Assembly (NCBI GenBank): GCA_964530525.1
Contig: CAZHBH010000009.1
Span: 1 to 48,480 of the forward strand
Length of the DNA stretch: 48,480 bases
Reading direction: 5' to 3'
Source: CAYNQN01 sp964530525
Lineage (GTDB): Bacteria > Actinomycetota > Acidimicrobiia > Acidimicrobiales > Acidimicrobilacustridaceae
Positions 15,380 to 21,981 of this stretch are shown one piece after another; position 1 is the first letter of the stretch, and every line of letters starts with the position of its first letter. A model generated the notes under the pieces. The model was not told the DNA's origin and searched no databases. It saw nothing but the letters and a program-made list of their open reading frames with translations. Both the position numbers and the translations under genes were made by a program.

Positions 15380-16180
15380 CTACTCCTCGTAGACGGGCTT
15401 GCGCTTCTCCTTGAACGCAGCGATGGCCTCGTCGAGGTTGCCTGTGTAGCCGGCGAGGAGCTGGTTGCGGTTCTCGAAGTCGATCGCGGCCTGGAGGCTC
15501 GATATCTCCAGGTTCGCCCAGATCGACTGCTTGGTCATCTGGACCCCGAAGGGGCTCAGCTCGCAGATCCGCTCGGCTACGTCGAGCACCTCCCCCATGA
15601 GGTCCTCGGGCGTGAACACGCGAGACACCAGACCGATGCGCAGTGCCTCCTGCGCATCCAGACGCCCCCCGGTCAACAGGATCTCCGAGGCGTTGGAGAG
15701 GCCCACGGCCTTCGGCAGCAAGTAGCTGATCCCCAGCTCGCTGCCGGTCAGCCCGTTGGTGATGCCGGCGTTGGCGAAGTAGGCCGCCTCCGAGGCGTAC
15801 CGGATGTCGGCTCCGAGGGCGAGGCAGAGTCCTCCGCCGATGGCAGGGCCGTTGATCGCCGCAACGACGGGCTGGGGCATCGCCCTCATCGCCGGCACGA
15901 CACCGCCCATGAACGACATCGCCTTCATGGCGAGACGTGACATGCCGAGACCGTCGGCGTTGGGTGGAAGTCCGTGGTCCTGGAGGTCGAGGCCCGAGCA
16001 GAAGCCGCGTCCCTCCCCCGTCAGGACGACGACCCAGCACTCGTTGTCGGCGGCGACCGTCTCGATCGCCGAGTAGAGGTCCTCCACCAGGGCGAACGAC
16101 ATCGAGTTGAGCCGGTCCGGCTTGTCGAGCGTGATCCTGCTCACGTGGGGACGTGGCACGTCCACCCTCACCAGCGACAT
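15380..16180 (-). CDS. Enoyl-CoA hydratase/isomerase (crotonase) family protein
   Basis: Cytoplasmic crotonase-fold protein of 266 residues, acting on a CoA thioester. Oxyanion-hole elements are present: GRGFCSGLDL and INGPAIGGGLCLALGAD. Catalytic residues differ from classical enoyl-CoA hydratase. The Glu equivalent to rat E164 is kept (SEILLTGG), but the position of E144 falls in FANAGITNGL, where a Gly stands. The segment GSELGISYLLPKAVG is typical of one actinobacterial crotonase subgroup. Hydration may therefore be slow, or the real reaction may be isomerisation, hydrolysis or another crotonase chemistry. ATG 16180 is preceded by GGGGGAGGA. It is a same-strand neighbour of the aminoacylase, but the 142-base gap holding an operator suggests separate transcription. 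Confidence 0.88.
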   Translation of the reverse strand: MSLVRVDVPRPHVSRITLDKPDRLNSMSFALVEDLYSAIETVAADNECWVVVLTGEGRGFCSGLDLQDHGLPPNADGLGMSRLAMKAMSFMGGVVPAMRAMPQPVVAAINGPAIGGGLCLALGADIRYASEAAYFANAGITNGLTGSELGISYLLPKAVGLSNASEILLTGGRLDAQEALRIGLVSRVFTPEDLMGEVLDVAERICELSPFGVQMTKQSIWANLEISSLQAAIDFENRNQLLAGYTGNLDEAIAAFKEKRKPVYEE

Positions 16181-16211
16181 CGCGTCCTCCCCCTCGTCGT
16201 CATCGGTCCCG

Positions 16212-18125
16212 CTACGCCAGCCCTCCGCTGCCGAACGCGGCGATCGTAGTGGCGGCGATCTCCTCCTCGGGCTCCCGCGCCGCGGGTTCGCCTCCTTCGT
16301 CGGCAGCCGATGGCCGCCTCAGAAGTGCCACCCGAACGCCCTCGTCGGATTGGAGCTTGGCCGTGATCCGGTCCCACTGCTGGTCACTGGCGCGCGGGAG
16401 GCCAAGGCCGAGCGCAGTCGCCTTCGGTAGGTCAGCCCGGTAGTCGTGCCCGGCGGCGCGGAACACGCCGGGCGTCGGGTTGGTCGCGTTCGCCGTGTCC
16501 AGCGCCGTCTGGAGGGCCGTGATCAGCGGGGTGAAGCGCTGCCGGGAGGAGATCCCACCGGGGCGCTCTGCTCCCAGCCAGTCGGGCCTCTGCAGGAGCA
16601 GCTCGAGGCTGAGCTTGCGGACGGGATCGTCCTCGTGCGCCAGGAGCACCGCGCGCAGATCAGCTAGAGCACCGGCACCGAGGTCCTCGAGCTCTGCGGC
16701 AGAGGACACCTCGAGGACCGAGGCGTCCTCGGTCTCACCGGCGAGGACGGCACGCATCCAGCCGCTGTAGTACGGGGTGCCGACCCAGAGCGCTCGATCG
16801 ACACCCAGCCGATCCAGGGCCCTCGTCCCCCCGCCGGCCGCGAGGAGCGCGTTCTGGCCCGCCCACGCCCCGAGGCTCTCGCCGTAGAGCAGCACCCTCG
16901 GGCGCCGCCCGGGGCGACGGCGATCGATCGCTCGTCGGATCCCCTCCAGCAGCAGTCGCAGGTGCAGGCCACCCACGCCCACCCGGTGCAGCGAGAGCAA
17001 GGAGGGCAGGCGCTCGTACTGGACGGCGACCCCTGCGCTGTCCCCGGCCAGCAGGTAGTCGGCCGTCTCGAACGGAACCGTGTTGACCACGCCCGTCCCT
17101 GCCGGCGAGCCCACGATCAGCACCGCGCGCTCGTAGGCACCCGTGCGCTCCAGCTCGGCCAGGGCGATCCTCACCCGGTCCTCCGCGCTGCGGGCCTGGT
17201 CGTATCCCACGAAGACCCGCACCGGCTCGGCACGTGCAGGCACACCCATCACCGCGGCGATGTCGTCGGGACCGGGCACGTCGAGGAGGAACCTGCGGCC
17301 CTGGCGGCCGGTGCGGGCGAAGGTGGTGATCGATCCGGGTCCGGCCGATCGAGCCGACGAGGTCGGGGGCTCGTCGTAACCCGGATCGACGACGCGGTTG
17401 TACAGCTCCATGCCCCTCACGAACGTGTCGGCGAAGGCCGCCACCACCACACCCCAAGCCGCTGTGGCACCAAGGCCACCGACCACGGCCGCCGCCGTGG
17501 GGGGAAGTCCCAGACGGAGGCGGAGCGTCCGAGCCAGGGCCGTGCCGCTGCGCCGGTAGCCGTTCACCACCGCGGCGAGCACGGCCGCAACCGTGGCGCT
17601 CTGCGCCACGGCGGGCAGGGGCCTGGGGGGTGGCGGGTCTACGTCCTCGCGCCGTGCGACCTGGGCCTTGAGCGACCTGAAGATGCTGATGCCTCCTGCC
17701 GCCGACCCCAGTGCGGCGAAGATCGCACCATCCCTCACGGGGTTGCGGGAACGCCGCAACCCGCTGACCGCCATGCACGCCAGGGATCCCGCCGCGAGGC
17801 CCTGGCCCATGGCCCGAAGGGCCGCCATCGGGAGCTCGTCGTCGTCGTGCAGCGTCGCGCACGTCGCTCCACCCAAGGCCGCAGCGCCGGCGAACGCGAG
17901 GAGCTGGCGGTCCGCGTCTAGGTCGCCGCCAACGATCCCGTACGTGGCGTTGCCGACCGCGAAGCCGCTTGCAGCCGAGGCCCCCGTCACCAGTGCCTGG
18001 TGGAGGGTCCTCCGAGGCATGAGGGACGGCCCGAACGAGCGGGTGGCGGCCCAAGCCCCCAACACCAGGCCGGCGAACACGTCAGGGCGCCTCAACCACT
18101 CTCGGGAGGGATCGAAATCGCTCAT
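16212..18125 (-). CDS. Abhydrolase_9-type membrane alpha/beta-hydrolase
   Basis: 637-residue membrane protein. The N-terminal half (about 10-260) has several hydrophobic helices, beginning with VFAGLVLGAWAATRSFGPSL; the C-terminal half is an alpha/beta hydrolase. The serine elbow is LLYGESLGAWAG (Ser417 in GESLG) and a late His lies in FRAAGHDYRADL. This two-part architecture matches the actinobacterial Abhydrolase_9_N plus Abhydrolase_9 families, of unknown substrate; lipid or cell-envelope esters are plausible. VRVFVGYDQARSAEDRVRIA and the GTPYYSGW loop are also family-like. ATG 18125 is chosen over an upstream GTG because TAGCTT lies 8 bases before it. Divergent from, and promoter-overlapping with, the CPBP protease gene. 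Confidence 0.85.
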   Translation of the reverse strand: MSDFDPSREWLRRPDVFAGLVLGAWAATRSFGPSLMPRRTLHQALVTGASAASGFAVGNATYGIVGGDLDADRQLLAFAGAAALGGATCATLHDDDELPMAALRAMGQGLAAGSLACMAVSGLRRSRNPVRDGAIFAALGSAAGGISIFRSLKAQVARREDVDPPPPRPLPAVAQSATVAAVLAAVVNGYRRSGTALARTLRLRLGLPPTAAAVVGGLGATAAWGVVVAAFADTFVRGMELYNRVVDPGYDEPPTSSARSAGPGSITTFARTGRQGRRFLLDVPGPDDIAAVMGVPARAEPVRVFVGYDQARSAEDRVRIALAELERTGAYERAVLIVGSPAGTGVVNTVPFETADYLLAGDSAGVAVQYERLPSLLSLHRVGVGGLHLRLLLEGIRRAIDRRRPGRRPRVLLYGESLGAWAGQNALLAAGGGTRALDRLGVDRALWVGTPYYSGWMRAVLAGETEDASVLEVSSAAELEDLGAGALADLRAVLLAHEDDPVRKLSLELLLQRPDWLGAERPGGISSRQRFTPLITALQTALDTANATNPTPGVFRAAGHDYRADLPKATALGLGLPRASDQQWDRITAKLQSDEGVRVALLRRPSAADEGGEPAAREPEEEIAATTIAAFGSGGLA

Positions 18126-18133
18126 GGGAGCCA

Positions 18134-18143
18134 AAGCTACGCT
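18134..18143. promoter_or_regulatory. Overlapping divergent -10 elements
   Basis: TACGCT on the plus strand (18138-18143) and TAGCTT on the minus strand (18139-18134) share the central TA. Each stands 8 bases from its own start codon (GTG 18152 and ATG 18125), so the two transcripts compete for one ten-base segment. Confidence 0.5.
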
Positions 18144-18151
18144 GCCCGCTC

Positions 18152-18949
18152 GTGCGACGCCGCCGCCCACCGAACCCCAAGGTTCGAGCCGCCGCAGCCA
18201 CCTCGCCCCTCGCGGCGGGAGGGCACGATCACGCCCCGGCGGCCATCGAGGCTCTCACGGTGGGGGGCATCGGAGCGCTCTACGCCCTGGATCACACGGT
18301 GGTGCCCGCCCGGGCGCAGCTGGCCGTGCACGCTGGAGCGGCCGGCGCCGTCGTCGGTGCGGCCCTGGCAGCGGGCGCGACGTTCGAAGAGCTGGGCCTG
18401 GGCCGCTCCAAGCTCGGCAGAGGACTCCTGCACGGACTCGCCGCCGGCTCGGTCATAGCCGGGGTCGTGGCCGCGGGCGCTGCGATCCCGGCGACCCGAG
18501 GGGCCTACCACGACGAGCGGGTCGAGGGCCTCAGCGCAGGCGCAGCGCTCTGGCGGGGCCTGGTGGAGATCCCCGTCGGCACCGCGCTGTACGAGGAGGT
18601 GCTCTTCCGGGGGGTCCTGCTAGGGCTCGCCTCGAAGCGCATGCCCCTGCCTGCGGCGGTGGCGCTCACCTCCGTCGCCTTCGGCTTCTGGCACGTGGTG
18701 CCGGCCTTGCGCAACCAGCAGGCGCACCCGCTCACGCGCGATCGGCACGAAGCGGTGGTGGTCGCTGCCACCGTGGCCAACACCGCAGTGCTCGGCGCTC
18801 TGCTCGCCATCCAGCGCCTCCACACCGGGAGCCTCGCGGCTCCGGTCCTCACCCACGCCGCATCCAACGCCACGAGCTTCCTGGCTGCCGCCCTGGTGAC
18901 GAGCCGATCTGGTCAGTCGCGGCGCGCGGCCCCTCCGGCAGCTTCCTGA
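18152..18949 (+). CDS. CPBP-family intramembrane glutamic protease
   Basis: 265-residue polytopic membrane protein of the CAAX prenyl endopeptidase/bacteriocin-processing (CPBP, ABI) family. All three conserved motifs are seen: EEVLFRG (Glu148, Glu149, Arg153), FGFWHVVPAL with the metal/catalytic His near 181, and LTHAASNATSF (HxxxN) near the C-terminus. Several alanine/valine-rich helices surround them. The substrate is unknown; relatives act in protein processing or in bacteriocin self-immunity, and no bacteriocin gene is evident here. GTG 18152 lies 8 bases behind TACGCT. The 3' end overlaps the convergent coiled-coil gene by 37 bases, so the two transcripts are antisense there. Confidence 0.87.
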   Translation: MRRRRPPNPKVRAAAATSPLAAGGHDHAPAAIEALTVGGIGALYALDHTVVPARAQLAVHAGAAGAVVGAALAAGATFEELGLGRSKLGRGLLHGLAAGSVIAGVVAAGAAIPATRGAYHDERVEGLSAGAALWRGLVEIPVGTALYEEVLFRGVLLGLASKRMPLPAAVALTSVAFGFWHVVPALRNQQAHPLTRDRHEAVVVAATVANTAVLGALLAIQRLHTGSLAAPVLTHAASNATSFLAAALVTSRSGQSRRAAPPAAS

Positions 18950-19710
18950 GCTTCCGGTTCGTCCCAGCGCACGCCCACCACCAGGGCGCCGCCTTCCACG
19001 ATCCCCACCTCTCCGAGGACCTCGAGCGCCGCAGCCAGCTCTCCGGAGATCTCGAACGCCGGCTCGGTGCTCAACCGCAGCGTCAGCCCTCCAGGGCTCG
19101 ACTCCACCTCCAGATCGCCACCGTCGGTCGCCATCGCCGCCTCGGCCAGCAGCTCTTCGGCCAGCCGGGTCAGCCGCAGGGCAGCGGGGGAAGGCACAGC
19201 TTCGACCACCGACCACTGAAGGTCGAACGAGGCCCCCACCTCCTCGCGCGCAGCTTCGACGAGGACCTCCAGGGCCACCCGCGCTGGATCGAGGGAGCCG
19301 TCGAAGGGAGAACCCTTGCCCGGCGCTACCTCTCGTCGCCACCTCCGCTCCAGTCGGAGCGCTTCCAGCACCCAGAGACCGCCCGCATGGGAGTCGAGGG
19401 TGGCGTCCGTGCGTGCCAGTCGAAGATCCTCCTGCGCCTGCTCGGCTAGGGACTCGGCATGCTCGGCTCGCGCGATCGCTGACAGGGCGAGCGCCTCGGC
19501 TTCCTTCTCCGCGGCCTCGGCGGCTTCGGTCGCGGCGAGCGCCTGGTCTCGCTCGGCGGCCGCCTCCTCCGCTTCGCGCGACGCGGTCGCCGCCAGGGTG
19601 ACGGCCTCGGCCAGCTCCGAGCTACGGCGCTTGGCCATGGCGACGGCAACAGCGAGCGCCACCACCAGCACGGCCACGACCACGGCCAAAGCTATGAGCG
19701 CCCCTACCAC
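18913..19710 (-). CDS. Membrane-anchored coiled-coil protein with possible degenerate HATPase-like domain
   Basis: 265 residues, no family recognised with confidence. An N-terminal helix (about 2-25, ALIALAVVVAVLVVALAVAV) anchors it. An Ala/Glu-rich coiled coil follows (about 30-100), then a globular C-terminus. The stretch ALRLTRLAEELLAEAAMATD followed by GGDLEVESSPGGLTLRL has the rhythm of the N-box region of histidine-kinase ATPase domains (RL.R.LxELLxNA ... G.LxLxV). The catalytic Asn would be Glu, however, and no G-boxes are seen, so this may be a pseudo-kinase fold or chance. GTG 19710 sits exactly 6 bases behind TAGGGT. Overlaps the CPBP gene by 37 bases at the 3' end. Confidence 0.7.
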   Translation of the reverse strand: MVGALIALAVVVAVLVVALAVAVAMAKRRSSELAEAVTLAATASREAEEAAAERDQALAATEAAEAAEKEAEALALSAIARAEHAESLAEQAQEDLRLARTDATLDSHAGGLWVLEALRLERRWRREVAPGKGSPFDGSLDPARVALEVLVEAAREEVGASFDLQWSVVEAVPSPAALRLTRLAEELLAEAAMATDGGDLEVESSPGGLTLRLSTEPAFEISGELAAALEVLGEVGIVEGGALVVGVRWDEPEAQEAAGGAARRD

Positions 19711-19716
19711 CCCCCG

Positions 19717-19722
19717 ACCCTA
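19717..19722 (-). promoter_or_regulatory. -10 element TAGGGT of the coiled-coil gene
   Basis: TAGGGT, CGGGGG (6 bases), then GTG 19710. Same spacing as the rpe and GH25 promoters. Confidence 0.5.
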
Positions 19723-19755
19723 TCCGCCGCACACACCACGGGTGCCCCCACGCGA

Positions 19756-19783
19756 GAGAGCCACGGCCGAAGCCGTGGCTCTC
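19756..19783 (-). terminator. Hairpin terminator downstream of the cold-shock gene
   Basis: Perfect 12-bp stem (GAGAGCCACGGC / GCCGTGGCTCTC) with a CGAA loop on the plus strand (TTCG on the minus strand), 88 bases after the cold-shock stop. No long T-tract. Confidence 0.65.
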
Positions 19784-19870
19784 CTCGTCCTATGGACGTC
19801 TGATCAGCTGCCCGGGACCTCGTGCGCCCGACGGCACCAGGCCGACAGCGCCGCCCCGGGGGGCTAGCCC

Positions 19871-20071
19871 TCAGACGACACGGACGTTCTGCGCCTCCTC
19901 GCCCTTGCGGCCAGGGGCTACGTCGAACTCGACGCGCTGGCCTTCCTCCAGGGTTCGATACCCCGTTCCGGCGATGTTCGAGTAGTGAACGAACACATCA
20001 TCGCCCTGCTCGCGGGAGATGAAGCCGAAGCCCTTCTCCGAGTTGAAAAACTTGACTGTTCCTGTAGCCAA
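19871..20071 (-). CDS. Cold-shock protein (CspA family)
   Basis: 66-residue OB-fold nucleic-acid-binding protein, an RNA chaperone that melts mRNA structure. The typical N-terminus TGTVKFFNSEKGFGFISRE contains RNP1 (KGFGFI) and DDVFVHYSNI contains RNP2 (VFVHY). The C-terminus GQRVEFDVAPGRKGEEAQNV is canonical. Homology requires initiation at TTG 20071, with AGAAGAG 6 bases upstream; this is a weak start codon for a normally abundant protein, and no ATG or GTG is correctly placed. The frame stays open upstream to 20155 but those residues are not conserved. The leader is relatively AT-rich for this genome and could form cold-responsive structure; I cannot define one. Confidence 0.93.
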   Translation of the reverse strand: MATGTVKFFNSEKGFGFISREQGDDVFVHYSNIAGTGYRTLEEGQRVEFDVAPGRKGEEAQNVRVV

Positions 20072-20219
20072 CGCAATCTCTTCTCTTACATTCGAAGGGG
20101 CCCCTTTGGCCCCCTCGGCATGCCAGAGGATACGGCTCGCCGCTCGTGCGTGCACGCACTTCCTCCAACTGGGGCCTCGGGAGCCCTCCGTCGCCCACGT
20201 GGAGGCCTTCGGGGGCTCC

Positions 20220-20225
20220 TAGGAT
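20220..20225 (+). promoter_or_regulatory. -10 element TAGGAT of the P450 gene
   Basis: TAGGAT, 8 bases, then GTG 20234. The frame is open back to 19985, over the cold-shock gene, so the element supports the shorter protein. Confidence 0.5.
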
Positions 20226-20233
20226 CGGGGCCC

Positions 20234-21487
20234 GTGAAGCTCGACGAGATCGACCTCACCGACCTCGACCTCTTCACCTCGGGGTTCCCCCACGAGCTGT
20301 TCCGAGAGCTGAGGAGGGAGGCCCCCGTGTGGTGGCATCCCCCCACCGACCACACCCCCGGGGGCGAGGGCTTCTGGGTGCTCAGCCGCTATGCGGAGAT
20401 CAGCGCTGTCGCCTCCGACGGAGTGACCTTCTCATCGGAGGGCGGAGGTGGGCGTGCCGGCGGTGGGACGTTGATCGAGGACCTTCCTGCGGGATTCGCG
20501 GCGGGGGTCCTGCTCAACATGATGGACGACCCTCGCCATCAGCACGTTCGCAAGTTGGTGACCCCCTCAGTGGCCCCGCGCTCTCTGGCCGCCATGGAGC
20601 CCGAGCTTCGCGAGCGCGCCGAGGCGATCGTCGCGAGCGCTGTGGATCGCGGCGAGGTCGACTTCCTCGTGGACGTGGCCGCCGAGCTGCCCCTGCAGGC
20701 CATCGCCCGGCTCATGGGGATCCCCCAGGAGGACCGCCATCGACTCTTCGAGTGGGCAGACGCCACCCTCGACTACGACGATCGCGAGCTGGGCGAGCAG
20801 AGCGAACGAGCTGCCGACGCCTCGGCTCAGATGTTCGAGTACGGCTCGTGGTTGATAGAGCGCAAGCGCGCCGAGCCCGACGACGGGATCATCTCGGCGG
20901 TGGTCCACGCCCGGATCCCGAGCGAGGGAGACCCGTCGATCGACGCACCCCTGGGCGAGCTCGAGCTCCAGATGTTCTTCAACCTCCTCATCGCCGCGGG
21001 ATCGGAGACCACCCGCAACTCGATAGCGATCGGCATCGGAGCCCTGGCCGAGAACCCCGACCAATGGGACCTCGTCGCCTCCGACCCCAGCCTGCTACCC
21101 ACCGCCGTGGAGGAGGTGCTGCGCTGGTCGTCTTCGACCACGTACAACCGCCGCACCGCCACGCGCGACGTGGAGATGTGCGGCCATCAGCTGCGCGCAG
21201 GCGACAAGGTCACCCTGTGGTGGGCCTCCGCCAACCGCGATGAGGAGGTGTTCGACGACCCGTTCCGCTTCGACGTGCTGCGGAACCCCAATCGGCACCT
21301 CGCGTTCGGCCACGGGGGCCACTTCTGCCTGGGCGCCAACTTGGCTCGGGCGGAGATCCGCCTCGTCCTCGAGTGCTTGATGGCGAACGTGGCTGAGCTG
21401 ATCCCCACGGGCCCCATCGAATGGGTGCGGTCCAACAAGCACACCGGCGTGAGGCACATGCCGGTGAGGATGGTGCTGCGGGACTAG
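20234..21487 (+). CDS. Cytochrome P450
   Basis: Soluble bacterial-type P450 of 417 residues, a haem-thiolate monooxygenase needing ferredoxin and reductase partners that are not in the window. The haem loop is FGHGGHFCLGANLARAEIRL with the thiolate Cys365. The I-helix oxygen-activating motif is AAGSETTRN (Gly256-Thr259), and the K-helix ExxR is in VEEVLRWSS. NMMDDPRHQHVRKLVTPSVA is the typical C-helix region. The overall pattern resembles actinobacterial CYP families that act on steroids, terpenes or fatty acids; the substrate is not predictable. The stop TAG at 21485-21487 lies in a CTAG that also gives the stop of the convergent cupin gene. Confidence 0.93.
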   Translation: MKLDEIDLTDLDLFTSGFPHELFRELRREAPVWWHPPTDHTPGGEGFWVLSRYAEISAVASDGVTFSSEGGGGRAGGGTLIEDLPAGFAAGVLLNMMDDPRHQHVRKLVTPSVAPRSLAAMEPELRERAEAIVASAVDRGEVDFLVDVAAELPLQAIARLMGIPQEDRHRLFEWADATLDYDDRELGEQSERAADASAQMFEYGSWLIERKRAEPDDGIISAVVHARIPSEGDPSIDAPLGELELQMFFNLLIAAGSETTRNSIAIGIGALAENPDQWDLVASDPSLLPTAVEEVLRWSSSTTYNRRTATRDVEMCGHQLRAGDKVTLWWASANRDEEVFDDPFRFDVLRNPNRHLAFGHGGHFCLGANLARAEIRLVLECLMANVAELIPTGPIEWVRSNKHTGVRHMPVRMVLRD

Positions 21488-21981
21488 ACCCCGATGACGT
21501 CGGGGCGGGGCTTGCCCTCCGCCTCGCAGAGCATGAGGTACGAGTCGCGGATGTACGCCGCGTCGTACACGCTCTCCACGTTCCCGTCGGCGTCGAGGTT
21601 GAGGTTGGCGCCCGTCACCGCGAACCACACCTCGGTGATCACCTCGGTTCCGTCGGGTGCTGGGCCCTCGTCGGGAACGAACAAGGTGTGGACCGAGCCC
21701 GCGGGCTCGTACAGGTACGAGCCGGCCCTGTTCACCTCGGGGTACTCCTCGTAGCGCCACGCCCCTGCGATCGTGAAGGCGTAGACCTCGCCCGTGTGCT
21801 TGTGGGTCGCCACCCGGTAGCCGGGCCGGAAGCGATTGTGGACCACCCACAGACCGGTCTCGACGTCGGTGTGGAGGACCCGCATGAGGCTCCCCTCTCC
21901 GATGTCCACCCAGGGCAGCTCGTCGGCACCGCGGTGGATGGCACGAGGGATCCCGCCGCCGAGCGCTCCCATGGAGGTCAC
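21484..21981 (-). CDS. Cupin-domain protein, dihydroxyacetophenone/acetylacetone dioxygenase-like
   Basis: 165-residue single cupin, similar in layout to the 2,4'-dihydroxyacetophenone dioxygenase and Dke1-type Fe(II) oxygenases, and to ChrR-like cupins. The metal region reads VATHKHTGEVYAFTIAG, giving His-x-His plus nearby Glu, and AGSVHTLFVPDEGP supplies the third His. PWVDIGEGSLMRVLHTDVET at the N-terminus is a good family marker. It could cleave a C-C bond of a dicarbonyl, or act as a sensor or storage cupin; the substrate is unknown. GTG 21981 overlaps the FUSC stop as GTGA, so it is probably translated after the FUSC gene; ATG 21972 is the alternative. It shares CTAG stop codons with the P450 gene on the other strand. 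Confidence 0.75.
   Translation of the reverse strand: MTSMGALGGGIPRAIHRGADELPWVDIGEGSLMRVLHTDVETGLWVVHNRFRPGYRVATHKHTGEVYAFTIAGAWRYEEYPEVNRAGSYLYEPAGSVHTLFVPDEGPAPDGTEVITEVWFAVTGANLNLDADGNVESVYDAAYIRDSYLMLCEAEGKPRPDVIGV

Noticed and set aside
19985..20233. P450 extended upstream to 19985
   Set aside because: It would cover the cold-shock gene antisense; a -10 element and normal P450 length support GTG 20234.
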